Shown here piece by piece: positions 1 to 7,365 of a stretch of DNA of 64,000 nucleotides. Source of the DNA: an uncultured Oscillospiraceae bacterium (GTDB lineage Bacteria > Bacillota > Clostridia > Oscillospirales > Oscillospiraceae); NCBI GenBank assembly GCA_910588045.1, contig CAJUPS010000007.1:1-64000 (forward strand). The letters run 5' to 3'. The notes under the pieces were generated by a model that saw only the letters and a list, made by a program, of their open reading frames with translations, made no database searches and had not been told where the DNA came from. The first letter of the stretch is position 1; every line of letters starts with the position of its first letter. A program made the position numbers and the translations under genes.

Positions 1-268
1 GCGTCAGCCGGAGTTCTACAAGTACCAGACCACTAGATCAGATGCCCGTAGGACCCGAAATTCGGTGGCTTCGCCTAACAAAGCCTGAATCGCACTTCGC
101 AAATCCCCCGCATAGGGAGCGGCGCTCCGAGCCGCTCCCGCAAGGGATTCTTAAACCATAGGTTTAAGGGTGCTTTTGCTACTTTTCCCACAAGGGAAAA
201 GTAGGCCCCGCCCGGCAGGGCGAATCTGAATTGAGAAGGAAGCGGCCGCGGCCCGCAGGGCCGCAGAA
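1..268. other. Gene-poor left edge with several inverted repeats
   Basis: No convincing complete gene is visible. A reading frame open from base 2 to a stop at 86-88 on the plus strand could be the C-terminal end of a gene lying outside the window, but nothing in it is recognisable. The rest holds GC-rich inverted repeats: GGGAGCGGC/GCCGCTCCC near 115-139 and ACTTTTCCC/GGGAAAAGT near 180-202. These look like extragenic repeat or terminator DNA. Confidence 0.4.
248..264 (-). terminator. Possible terminator hairpin of thiI
   Basis: GCGGCCC-GCA-GGGCCGC forms a 7-bp GC stem just past the thiI stop. Read on the minus strand it is followed by a pyrimidine-rich stretch but not by a clean T-run, so this is only a weak terminator candidate. 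Confidence 0.3.
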
Positions 269-1447
269 TCAATCCCCCATGGAGATGGTTCTTCTCTCGA
301 TCCCTGCCACTGCCCTCTCTATCAGCCCCTCAACATCCAGCGCCTTCTCATATTCCAAGACCTCATCTAAATGGGGGTGCGTCTTGGGGTGCCGTGGCGT
401 AAACACCGTACAACAATCCTCGTAGGGCAAAATAGATGTCTCAAAAGTCCCTATCCGCCGGGAAACAGCAATAATCTCCGTCTTATCCATCCCAATCACC
501 GGCCGGAGCACCGGCAGGGTGCAAACCTCATCTGATACTGCCAGCGCATCCATGGTCTGACTGGCCACCTGGCCCAAGCTCTCCCCGGTGACAAGCGCCT
601 TCGCCCCCGTGCGGCGGGCCACCGCCTCGGCCAGCCGCATCATGAACCGCCGCATAATCAGCGTAAAATGATCCTCCGGACAATCCCGGCGGATAGCCTC
701 CTGAATTTCAGTGAAAGGAACGATATGCAGCTTCATCCGGCCGCACCAGCCCGTCAGCTCCCGGGCCAGCCGGACCACCTTTTCCAACGCCTGGGGAGAG
801 GTGTAGGGCGGGGAATAAAAATGCACCAGCTCCAGTTGGACCCCCCGCTTGGCAATCATATAGGACGACACCGGACTGTCAATGCCGCCGGACAGCAGGC
901 TCACCGCCGTACCCCCCATGCCAATGGGCAGCCCTCCCGCCCCGGGTTGGGCGGGACCGTGGACGTAGGCCGCCTTCTCCCGGACCTCCACATGGACCGT
1001 GAGTTCCGGCGTGTGCACATTCACCTTCAGGTGGGGATAGGCGTCGTGGAGCAGCCCGCCCACGTACTGGCTGATCTCCATACTGTTCATGGGGAAGTGC
1101 TTGTCCGCCCGCTTGGTCTCCACCTTGAAGGTCCGGGCCGCCCGGAGCTCCCCGTCCAAGTAGTTCTGCGCACAGTGGAAAATGGCGTCCTTGTCCTTGG
1201 GGCAGGCGCGGGCCCGGGTGGCCGCGATAATGCCAAAAACCTGCCTGCACGCGGCAAAAGCGCCGTCTAAATCGCAGTCCTCGCCCTGAGGCTCCACATA
1301 GACGGTGCTCTGCTTGGAGTAGACATGGAAGCTGCCGTAGTGCTGCAAGCGGCGGCGGAGATTGGCGTTGAGCTTGTCCTCAAAGGCCCGCCGGTTCAGC
1401 CCCTTGAGCACCACCTCGCCCAGCTTCAGCAGAATGATTTCATTCAT
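269..1447 (-). CDS. thiI: tRNA 4-thiouridine synthase ThiI
   Basis: ThiI adenylates U8 of tRNA and transfers sulfur to make s4U; it can also feed sulfur to thiazole synthesis. The 392-aa product has an N-terminal ferredoxin-like/THUMP region (about 45-160) with the ThiI-typical stretch around VETKRADKHFP, then a PP-loop ATPase with SGGIDSP at about 186-192. It stops after the PP-loop domain, so it lacks the C-terminal rhodanese domain of the E. coli enzyme, as in Bacillus-type ThiI. I prefer the ATG at 1447 (MNEIILL) because GAAAGGAAA lies just upstream. A longer frame opens at 1477. The cysteine desulfurase partner is not seen nearby. It lies 42 bp downstream of an XRE regulator gene on the same strand. 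Confidence 0.95.
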   Translation of the reverse strand: MNEIILLKLGEVVLKGLNRRAFEDKLNANLRRRLQHYGSFHVYSKQSTVYVEPQGEDCDLDGAFAACRQVFGIIAATRARACPKDKDAIFHCAQNYLDGELRAARTFKVETKRADKHFPMNSMEISQYVGGLLHDAYPHLKVNVHTPELTVHVEVREKAAYVHGPAQPGAGGLPIGMGGTAVSLLSGGIDSPVSSYMIAKRGVQLELVHFYSPPYTSPQALEKVVRLARELTGWCGRMKLHIVPFTEIQEAIRRDCPEDHFTLIMRRFMMRLAEAVARRTGAKALVTGESLGQVASQTMDALAVSDEVCTLPVLRPVIGMDKTEIIAVSRRIGTFETSILPYEDCCTVFTPRHPKTHPHLDEVLEYEKALDVEGLIERAVAGIERRTISMGD

Positions 1448-1489
1448 GATTTCGCTTTCCTTTCCTGATTCTGCCATGATTATAGACGC

Positions 1490-1834
1490 TTATCGGGGAT
1501 TTTGCAACCCCTGCGGCACACGCTCATCCCCGGCCCGGTTCCTCCGGCGCATCACGTCCACCAGCCGCGCCACGGCCTCCCGCTCCTCCTCCGACAGTCC
1601 TTCCGTATGCACCACATCCCCCTCCTCCCGCCCAGGGAAAATCAGCGCGTCCACGGAGAAGTCCAACAGCTCCATCAGGGAAAACAGCAGCGGCACCGAC
1701 GGCTTCCGCCGGGAACCCTCAATATTCTTCAGATGTATGGGGGTGATGTCCAGTAATTCCGCCAGCGCCTCCTGGGTCAGCCCCTTCCGCATCCTGGCCG
1801 CCCGGATGGCTTCGCCCAGCGCTCTTGTGTCCAT
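1490..1834 (-). CDS. XRE-family helix-turn-helix regulator
   Basis: This 114-aa protein is one Cro/CI-type HTH domain (about residues 6-60: AIRAARMRKGLTQEALAELL followed by the recognition helix around THLKN/SRRKPS) with a short charged C-terminal tail. It is a DNA-binding repressor candidate. It is divergent from the membrane-protein gene at 1943, and the shared intergenic region holds a perfect 7-bp palindrome around a -10 box, which suggests it controls itself and that neighbour. Co-transcription with thiI is possible from the 42-bp spacing. The target regulon is unknown. Confidence 0.85.
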   Translation of the reverse strand: MDTRALGEAIRAARMRKGLTQEALAELLDITPIHLKNIEGSRRKPSVPLLFSLMELLDFSVDALIFPGREEGDVVHTEGLSEEEREAVARLVDVMRRRNRAGDERVPQGLQNPR

Positions 1835-1879
1835 TTCTATCAGCTCCCTTTACGGTTATCTTACAGACAACGATTCCTC

Positions 1880-1915
1880 TTGCAAATTACTCAAAAGAAT
1901 ACTATAATGTATTCT
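1880..1915 (+). promoter_or_regulatory. Sigma-A promoter overlapped by palindromic operator
   Basis: TTGCAA (1880-1885), 17-bp spacer, TATAAT (1903-1908) reads toward the gene at 1943. The -10 box is the exact centre of the inverted repeat AGAATAC-N6-GTATTCT (1896-1915). A dimeric repressor bound here would block RNA polymerase. The divergently encoded XRE protein at 1490-1834 is the obvious candidate (inference). Confidence 0.75.
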
Positions 1916-1942
1916 TAAAGATAACCAAAGGAGAGATGAAAT

Positions 1943-2539
1943 ATGCACTGGTTCATTCTGGCAGCATTGGCGCTAGTGGCTGCCGCCGTCCTGTGGTACA
2001 CCCAGGCCGCTGCGCAAAGGGACGGTGGTCTGCCGCCCGAAGAGGAGGAGGGGGCGGCGTTCCGGCGGTGGCTGGCGGATCCCGGCGCGTTGGAGGAGAT
2101 CCATTCGGCGGTGGACGGGCTGTGCGGGATAATGGCCCACCCGGACCTGGGCGGGCCCGGATTTCTGACCGTCCGCCTGCCACAGCCCGGGGAGGACGGG
2201 TCCGTCGTGGTGGCCGCTCAGTACCCAAACATCCGGGAGAGGCTCTACCGCCGCGTTGTCCGGCAGGAGCTGGACCGGGAGACACTTCAGTCCGAGGGCG
2301 TGTCGGGAGCACTGCTGGCGCTGGCGCCCACCTTTGAGACGGACAGCGGCGGTATTGTGGTGATCTCCGTCCGCGCCGCCTACATGGAACCGGGGCTGGT
2401 AAACTGCGTCTCCGGCCGCAGAGAGCGGCAGGCGGCGCTGCGGCTGCTGTCGGACCGCTTGTCCGGCCCAACTCTGGAGGCCCGGCCCTTCGGCACAGAG
2501 CTCCTGCTTACACCGGTCCGAGACGCGGCCAAGGTCTGA
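1943..2539 (+). CDS. Small membrane-anchored hypothetical protein
   Basis: The 198-aa product starts with one hydrophobic segment (about residues 3-20), followed by a soluble region with no motif I recognise. The rest alternates acidic/alanine-rich helices with beta-like stretches (GGIVVISVRAAYM). A good RBS (AAAGGAGAGATGAA) precedes the ATG. It is the only gene behind the XRE-palindrome promoter, so it is probably the main target of that regulator. No function is assigned. Confidence 0.75.
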   Translation: MHWFILAALALVAAAVLWYTQAAAQRDGGLPPEEEEGAAFRRWLADPGALEEIHSAVDGLCGIMAHPDLGGPGFLTVRLPQPGEDGSVVVAAQYPNIRERLYRRVVRQELDRETLQSEGVSGALLALAPTFETDSGGIVVISVRAAYMEPGLVNCVSGRRERQAALRLLSDRLSGPTLEARPFGTELLLTPVRDAAKV

Positions 2540-2606
2540 GCGAAAAAAGCGAGGAGTCTCCGCAAAATCCACAAAAACCTCTGTTAAACTTTTATCAATA
2601 TGCCTA

Positions 2607-2635
2607 TTGCGTTTTCTTTGGGGATATGCTATGAT
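2607..2635 (+). promoter_or_regulatory. Promoter for riboswitch-SPFH transcript
   Basis: TTGCGT (2607-2612), 17-bp spacer, TATGAT (2630-2635). The predicted start site falls around 2642, exactly at the 5' strand of the P1 helix of the riboswitch candidate, which supports both calls. Confidence 0.65.
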
Positions 2636-2643
2636 GAAAATGT

Positions 2644-2778
2644 CAAAAGGGAGTAGTTCTCCGAAGCAATTCGGAGCGCGCACCGTCAGGACGGTACTTT
2701 CAGTACCCGGGACGCGCGGAAGTCTCCAGCTGGGACTTTAATCGAGACTTTTGCCGCAAGGCAGGGGTCTCGTTTTTT
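2644..2778 (+). promoter_or_regulatory. Candidate yybP-ykoY (Mn2+) riboswitch with expression-platform terminator
   Basis: The leader has the yybP-ykoY hallmarks: an AAAAGGGAGTAG 5' block, a P2 hairpin (CTCCGAA/TTCGGAG), the CCGTCA block inside a CGCGC/GCGCG helix, and a 3' GACTTTTGCC block. CAAAAG (2644-2649) pairs with CTTTTG (2748-2753) as P1. The same 3' strand is needed by a terminator: CGAGAC (2743-2748) pairs with GTCTCG (2767-2772), followed by six T's. P1 and the terminator are therefore mutually exclusive, as expected for a ligand-induced ON switch. The family is known to sense Mn2+. Here it would control the SPFH gene 78 bp downstream. Confidence 0.75.
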
Positions 2779-2856
2779 CGTACCCGGGTACGGGAAACGG
2801 CCCCCTCTGACAAGGAAACGGTCGAAGCAACGGAATATTTTAAGGAGGAGAAAAAC

Positions 2857-4425
2857 ATGCCGTATCTCAAATTCATCGTACCCGCTGTCATCGTGCTGCT
2901 GGTGCTGCTTCTGTTCTTCTTGGGGTATCTGAAAGCGCCCCCGGATACCGCCTACATCATCTCCGGCCTGGGCCGCAAGCGGATCCTCATCGGCAAGGCC
3001 GGGTGGCGGGTGCCCTTCTTCGAGCGGGTGGATAAGCTCTCCCTGCGCATCATGCAGGTGGACGTGAAGACCAGCGAGGCGGTGCCCACCAACGAGTTCA
3101 TCAACGTCACCGTGGACGGCGTGGCCAACGTGAAGATCAGCTCCGACCCGGAGCTGCTGAAGCTGGCCGCCGAGGCCCTGCTGGGCAAGCGCCCCGAGGA
3201 GCTGGTGGGCCTGGTGACCCAGGTGCTGGAGGGCAACATGCGCGAGATCGTGGGCTCCGTGGGCCTCAAGGAGATGGTCCAGGACCGCCAGGGCGTGGCC
3301 CGGAAGATCACCGAGAACGTGGTCCCCGACATGCGCAAGCTGGGTCTCGAGGTGGTGAACTTCAACATCCAGAACTTCAAGGACGGGGCCGGGACCATCG
3401 AGAACATGGGCATCGACAACGTGGAGCAGATCCGCAAGAACGCCCAGATCGCCAAGGCCAACGCCCAGCGGGACATCGCCATCGCCACCTCCCAGGCCCA
3501 GCAGGAGGCCAACGCCGTGAAGGTCCAGGCGGAGAAGATGATGGCCGAGCAGGACGCCGCCCTGGCCATCCAGCAGGCGGAGATGAAGGTCAAGGCCGAC
3601 ACCAAGAAGGCGGAGGCCGACGCCGCCTACTCCATCCAGCAGGAGACCCAGCGCAAGACCATCGAGGTCACCAAGGTCAGCGCCGACATCGCCCGGAAGG
3701 AGAAGGAGGCCGAGCTGGCCGACAAGGAGATCGCGCTCAAGGAGCGCCAGCTGGACGCCGAGGTCCGCAAGCAGGCGGACGCCATGAAGTATAAGGCCGA
3801 GAAGGAGGCGGAGGCCGAGCTGGTCCGCCGCCAGCGGGACGCGGAGGCCAAGGCCTACGAGGCCATCAAGGAGGCCGAAGCCCAGAAGGCCCACGCCGAG
3901 GCCCTGCGCTTCGCCGCCGAGCAGGAGGCCGAGGGCGTGAAGGCCCGGGGCGTGGCGGAGGCGGACGCCCGCGCCTACGATATGGCCAGACAGGCCGAGG
4001 CCGCCAAGGTCCAGGCGGAGGCCACCCGCTTCTCCATGGAGCAGGAGGCCGAGGGCATCCGGGCCAAGGGCCTGGCGGAGGCCGAGGCCATCGAGAAGAA
4101 GGCGGACGCCCAGAAGAAGATGGGCGAGGCCTCCGTCCTGGAGATGTACCTCACCGCGCTGCCCGAGGTGGTGAAGAACGCCGCCGCGCCGCTGGCCCAG
4201 ACGGACCGCATCGTCATGTACGGCGACGGCAACTCCACCAAGCTGGTCAAGGACGTCATGTCCACCGCCAGCCAGATCATCGACGGCGTGAAGGAATCCA
4301 CGGGACTAGACATCACCGCCATGCTCTCCGGCGCCGTCGGCGGGAAGCTGGCCGCTGGTGGGACCGCGGAGCGGGAGGCCAGGGCCGCCTCCGGCCAGGA
4401 GGAGACCCCCGGCACGCAGGTGTAA
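2857..4425 (+). CDS. Flotillin-like SPFH/band-7 membrane protein
   Basis: The 522-aa product has one N-terminal membrane segment (about 5-24), an SPFH/PHB domain (about 28-200), then a long Ala/Glu/Lys-rich coiled coil with flotillin-type EAE/QAE repeats (about 205-425) and a Gly/Ala-rich tail. Flotillins scaffold membrane microdomains. The length and order match the FloT/YqiK group. The strong RBS AAGGAGG lies 8 nt before the ATG. It is apparently a single-gene transcript, ended by the terminator at 4435. The Mn2+-type riboswitch in its leader is the unusual part. NfeD proteins are often encoded beside SPFH genes, but the only NfeD here is at 54074, far away. Confidence 0.9.
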   Translation: MPYLKFIVPAVIVLLVLLLFFLGYLKAPPDTAYIISGLGRKRILIGKAGWRVPFFERVDKLSLRIMQVDVKTSEAVPTNEFINVTVDGVANVKISSDPELLKLAAEALLGKRPEELVGLVTQVLEGNMREIVGSVGLKEMVQDRQGVARKITENVVPDMRKLGLEVVNFNIQNFKDGAGTIENMGIDNVEQIRKNAQIAKANAQRDIAIATSQAQQEANAVKVQAEKMMAEQDAALAIQQAEMKVKADTKKAEADAAYSIQQETQRKTIEVTKVSADIARKEKEAELADKEIALKERQLDAEVRKQADAMKYKAEKEAEAELVRRQRDAEAKAYEAIKEAEAQKAHAEALRFAAEQEAEGVKARGVAEADARAYDMARQAEAAKVQAEATRFSMEQEAEGIRAKGLAEAEAIEKKADAQKKMGEASVLEMYLTALPEVVKNAAAPLAQTDRIVMYGDGNSTKLVKDVMSTASQIIDGVKESTGLDITAMLSGAVGGKLAAGGTAEREARAASGQEETPGTQV

Positions 4426-4434
4426 TCGAAAAGA

Positions 4435-4470
4435 AACGGGGGGAGAGCTGCGGCTCTCCCCCGTTTTGTT
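4435..4470 (+). terminator. Rho-independent terminator after the SPFH gene
   Basis: A 14-bp stem pairs 4435-4448 (AACGGGGGGAGAGC) with 4453-4466 around a TGCG loop, followed by a T-rich run. Confidence 0.85.
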
Positions 4471-4509
4471 TTTGTCTGTCATAAAATTGTTTCCGAATCG
4501 TCTTCAAAA

Positions 4510-4527
4510 AGATGCAAGAATGATACA
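4510..4527 (+). promoter_or_regulatory. 18-nt motif shared by both large lipoprotein leaders (copy 1)
   Basis: AGATGCAAGAATGATACA lies 120 nt before the first lipoprotein gene. A near-identical copy (16/18) lies before the second at 7297. It may be a regulator site or a conserved leader element; which one cannot be told from the sequence. Confidence 0.4.
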
Positions 4528-4646
4528 TCCTTCTGTAAAATAATTCATGCGGGGCGGAACTATTCGTCCTGCCTCTGCGTCTATATCTATGATAGGCCCG
4601 GAGGGAACCCGGGAAAAAAGACATCAACGAGGAGGAAGCATTTGCC

Positions 4647-7253
4647 ATGAACCTGTCCGTAAAGAGACATACCGCCCTGCTGCTGGCCGTGAGCCTGCTG
4701 CTGGGCCTGCTGGCGGGCTGCGGGAAGAAGGAGAACACCCAGCAGCTCTCCGCCAATGTATACGTGCCCAAGTACCTGGACGTTGATCTGGACGTGAGCT
4801 ATGTGCGCAACGGCTGCTCCGACGGGAAGAATCTCTATCTCGTCGGCCAGAAGGAGAACCAGGTGGAGCGGGAGGACCCCGCCACCGGGGAGAAGTACCT
4901 CACCAGCGATTACACCTACGGCATCTACCGCATCTCCCTGGACGACGGTACGGCGGAGGAGCTGCCCGGCTATGTGGGCCCCACCGTCCCCGAGGGCAAG
5001 GATGGCAACGCCGGGATCGAGGACCTCCAGCTCGCATCGGATGGCACGCTGTGGGTCCGGGAGTACGTCTACATATGGGGCGACATGAGCGAGAAGTACC
5101 CGGGCGTCATCGGCGGCGGCATTGCCGTTGACGATATGCTCCGCGCGGAGACGGCGATCGCCGAGACGGAGGACGCCGCCGACGATGTGGACACCGACGG
5201 GGACACCGCAGACGACGAGGCCGCGGATCCGGACGCCGCCGTGGATTCCGACATTGCCATAGACGTCCCCGTGGAGGAGCCCATGTACGAGAGCCAGGAG
5301 ATCGCCCTCCGCCGCCACCTGGACGCCCAGGGCAACGAGCTGGAGTCCATCGACCTCTCCGGACTGAACGACAAGCTCCAGGAGATGGTGGGCGAGGACG
5401 CCTATATCGGCGGCGCCTCCTTTGACAGCGACGGCAACATCTACGCCGTCACCGAGAAGATGCTCTACGTCCTGGATTCCCAGATGAACCTCCTTTTCAG
5501 CCTGGAGGGCGAGGACATGTGGGGCAATCTGATCCAGCTGGGCGACGGCAAGATGGGAATGCAGAAGTGGGAGTACGACGAAACCACCGAGGTAAGCACC
5601 AACTACCTGCGGGTGGTGGACCGGGAGGCCCAGGCGTGGGGCCCGTCCTACGTCATGCCCTCCAGCGCCTACAACTTCTACCCCGGCGGCGGGGACTACC
5701 TGTGCTACTACCAGGTCAACGACGCCATCTTCGGCTTCAAGGCCGGTGAGACGAATGAGGACGGCGTGGGCTCCGGCGAGGGGGAGCGCCTGTTCTCCTG
5801 GATCGAGGCCGACATCAACACCGACGACGTGCGCAACTTCTTCTTCCTGCCCGACGGCCGGGTGGCCGCCGTCACCATGACCTGGCCGGAGGACGGCAAG
5901 GGCAACGCCATCACCAACGTGGTGGTCATGACCTCCACCCCCCGCTCCCAGCTGCCGGAGAAGACCACCCTGGTCTACGCCACCATGTTCCTGCGCTACG
6001 ACGCCCGGCAGAAGATCATCGACTTCAACAAGAAGAGCGAGACCCACCGCATCGAGGTCCGGGACTACTCCGAGTACGCCGTTGACGACAGCACCGGGAA
6101 CGCCGCCGTCCAGAAGCTGAACACCGAGATCCTGGCCGGAAACATCCCGGACATTCTGGACACTGCCAGCCTGCCCATGCGGCAGTACGGGGCCAAGGGC
6201 ATCCTGGAGGACCTGTGGCCCTACATCGACCAGGACCCCGACCTGGGCCGGGACGCGCTGATGCTCCGCCCCCTGGAGGCCAACCAGCAGGACGGCAAGC
6301 TCTATGAGATCTTCAACAGCTTCTCCATCCGCACGGTGATCGGCCCGGGGAAGATCGTGGGCGACCGCATGAGCTGGACCCTGGCGGACCTCCAGGAGGC
6401 CCTCTCCAAAATGCCCGAGGGCTGCTCCATCTTCGGCCAGAGCGACACCCGCGACGGGATGCTCCATATGGTGATGTCCATGAACATGGACCAATTCGTG
6501 AACTGGGACACCGGCGAGTGCTTCTTCGACAGCGAGGACTTCAAGGCCCTGCTGTCCTTCTGCAACAGCTTCCCCGCCGAGTTCAGCTGGGAGAACGTGG
6601 ACTGGGACAGCTGGGAGGAGGAGGAAGTCCGGGCCATGAACGGCAAGCAGCTGCTCCTCCAGAGCTACATCAGCGGCTTTGACGAGTGGACCATCCAGCG
6701 GCCGGCGGCCATCTTCAACAACGACTTCTCTTTCATCGGCTATCCCAAGGAGGACGGCAGCTGCGGCAGCAGCTTCATGACCACCCGCGGCGTGGCCATG
6801 AGCTCCGCCTGCAAGGACAAGGACGGCGCCTGGTCCTTCATCCGGCAGGTCCTCCTGCCCCAGGTCAAGGACGAGGAGCGCTACTACGGCAACTTCCCCA
6901 TCAACAGATCCGACTTTGACAAGATGATCGCCCAGACCCTGGAGCCCATCTATGAGACCGATGAGAACGGCGAGCCCCTGCTGGACGAGAGCGGCGAGCC
7001 CATCCTGGTGGACAGGGGCACCATATGGATCAGCGAGGGCGTGGAGGTGCCCATCCGCCCCACCTCCCAGGAGGACGTGGATAAGGTGATGGCCCTCTAC
7101 AACGCCGTGGACTCCATCTACCGCAACGACGAGAAGATCTACAACTCCGTCCAGGAAGTGGCCGGCCAGTATTTTGCCGGTGACAAGCCTCTGGACGACG
7201 CGGCGAAGCTGATCCAGAGCAAGGTAAAGCTGTATGTCAACGAGAGCCGGTAG
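4647..7253 (+). CDS. Large lipoprotein: propeller-like N-half plus ABC solute-binding C-half (paralogue 1)
   Basis: The 868-aa product has a lipoprotein signal with lipobox LAGC (Cys25). Residues about 40-420 carry repeated short beta-type units (DGTLWVRE, DGNIYAV, MLYVLDSQ, DGRVAAVTM) that suggest a beta-propeller or sensor-like fold. Residues about 430-860 resemble a type-1 extracellular solute-binding domain (FNKKSETHRIEVRDYSEY, LNTEILAGNIPDILD, GAWSFIRQVLLP). An Asp/Ala-rich low-complexity insert sits at about 160-210 and is absent from the paralogue. It heads an operon with a second paralogue, two permeases, a HlyD adaptor, a MacB-like protein and a MalK-type ATPase. The substrate is unknown; the permeases belong to the carbohydrate-uptake class. 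Confidence 0.85.
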   Translation: MNLSVKRHTALLLAVSLLLGLLAGCGKKENTQQLSANVYVPKYLDVDLDVSYVRNGCSDGKNLYLVGQKENQVEREDPATGEKYLTSDYTYGIYRISLDDGTAEELPGYVGPTVPEGKDGNAGIEDLQLASDGTLWVREYVYIWGDMSEKYPGVIGGGIAVDDMLRAETAIAETEDAADDVDTDGDTADDEAADPDAAVDSDIAIDVPVEEPMYESQEIALRRHLDAQGNELESIDLSGLNDKLQEMVGEDAYIGGASFDSDGNIYAVTEKMLYVLDSQMNLLFSLEGEDMWGNLIQLGDGKMGMQKWEYDETTEVSTNYLRVVDREAQAWGPSYVMPSSAYNFYPGGGDYLCYYQVNDAIFGFKAGETNEDGVGSGEGERLFSWIEADINTDDVRNFFFLPDGRVAAVTMTWPEDGKGNAITNVVVMTSTPRSQLPEKTTLVYATMFLRYDARQKIIDFNKKSETHRIEVRDYSEYAVDDSTGNAAVQKLNTEILAGNIPDILDTASLPMRQYGAKGILEDLWPYIDQDPDLGRDALMLRPLEANQQDGKLYEIFNSFSIRTVIGPGKIVGDRMSWTLADLQEALSKMPEGCSIFGQSDTRDGMLHMVMSMNMDQFVNWDTGECFFDSEDFKALLSFCNSFPAEFSWENVDWDSWEEEEVRAMNGKQLLLQSYISGFDEWTIQRPAAIFNNDFSFIGYPKEDGSCGSSFMTTRGVAMSSACKDKDGAWSFIRQVLLPQVKDEERYYGNFPINRSDFDKMIAQTLEPIYETDENGEPLLDESGEPILVDRGTIWISEGVEVPIRPTSQEDVDKVMALYNAVDSIYRNDEKIYNSVQEVAGQYFAGDKPLDDAAKLIQSKVKLYVNESR

Positions 7254-7296
7254 CGGCAGCGGCGAAAGTAAAAATAAAACAAAAGTGATAAAAGTA

Positions 7297-7314
7297 AGAT
7301 GCAAAAATGATGCA
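7297..7314 (+). promoter_or_regulatory. 18-nt motif shared by both large lipoprotein leaders (copy 2)
   Basis: AGATGCAAAAATGATGCA, two mismatches from the copy at 4510-4527, lies 52 nt before the second lipoprotein gene inside an AT-rich spacer. Confidence 0.4.
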
Positions 7315-7365
7315 AGAGGGTGGTAAGTTGATACCAGCTTATAGCAAGTAAGGAGGAACCATCCT

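Noticed and set aside
75..272. 65-aa minus-strand open frame near the left edge
   Set aside because: It runs through inverted-repeat DNA, has no RBS and no recognisable domain; it is most likely spurious.
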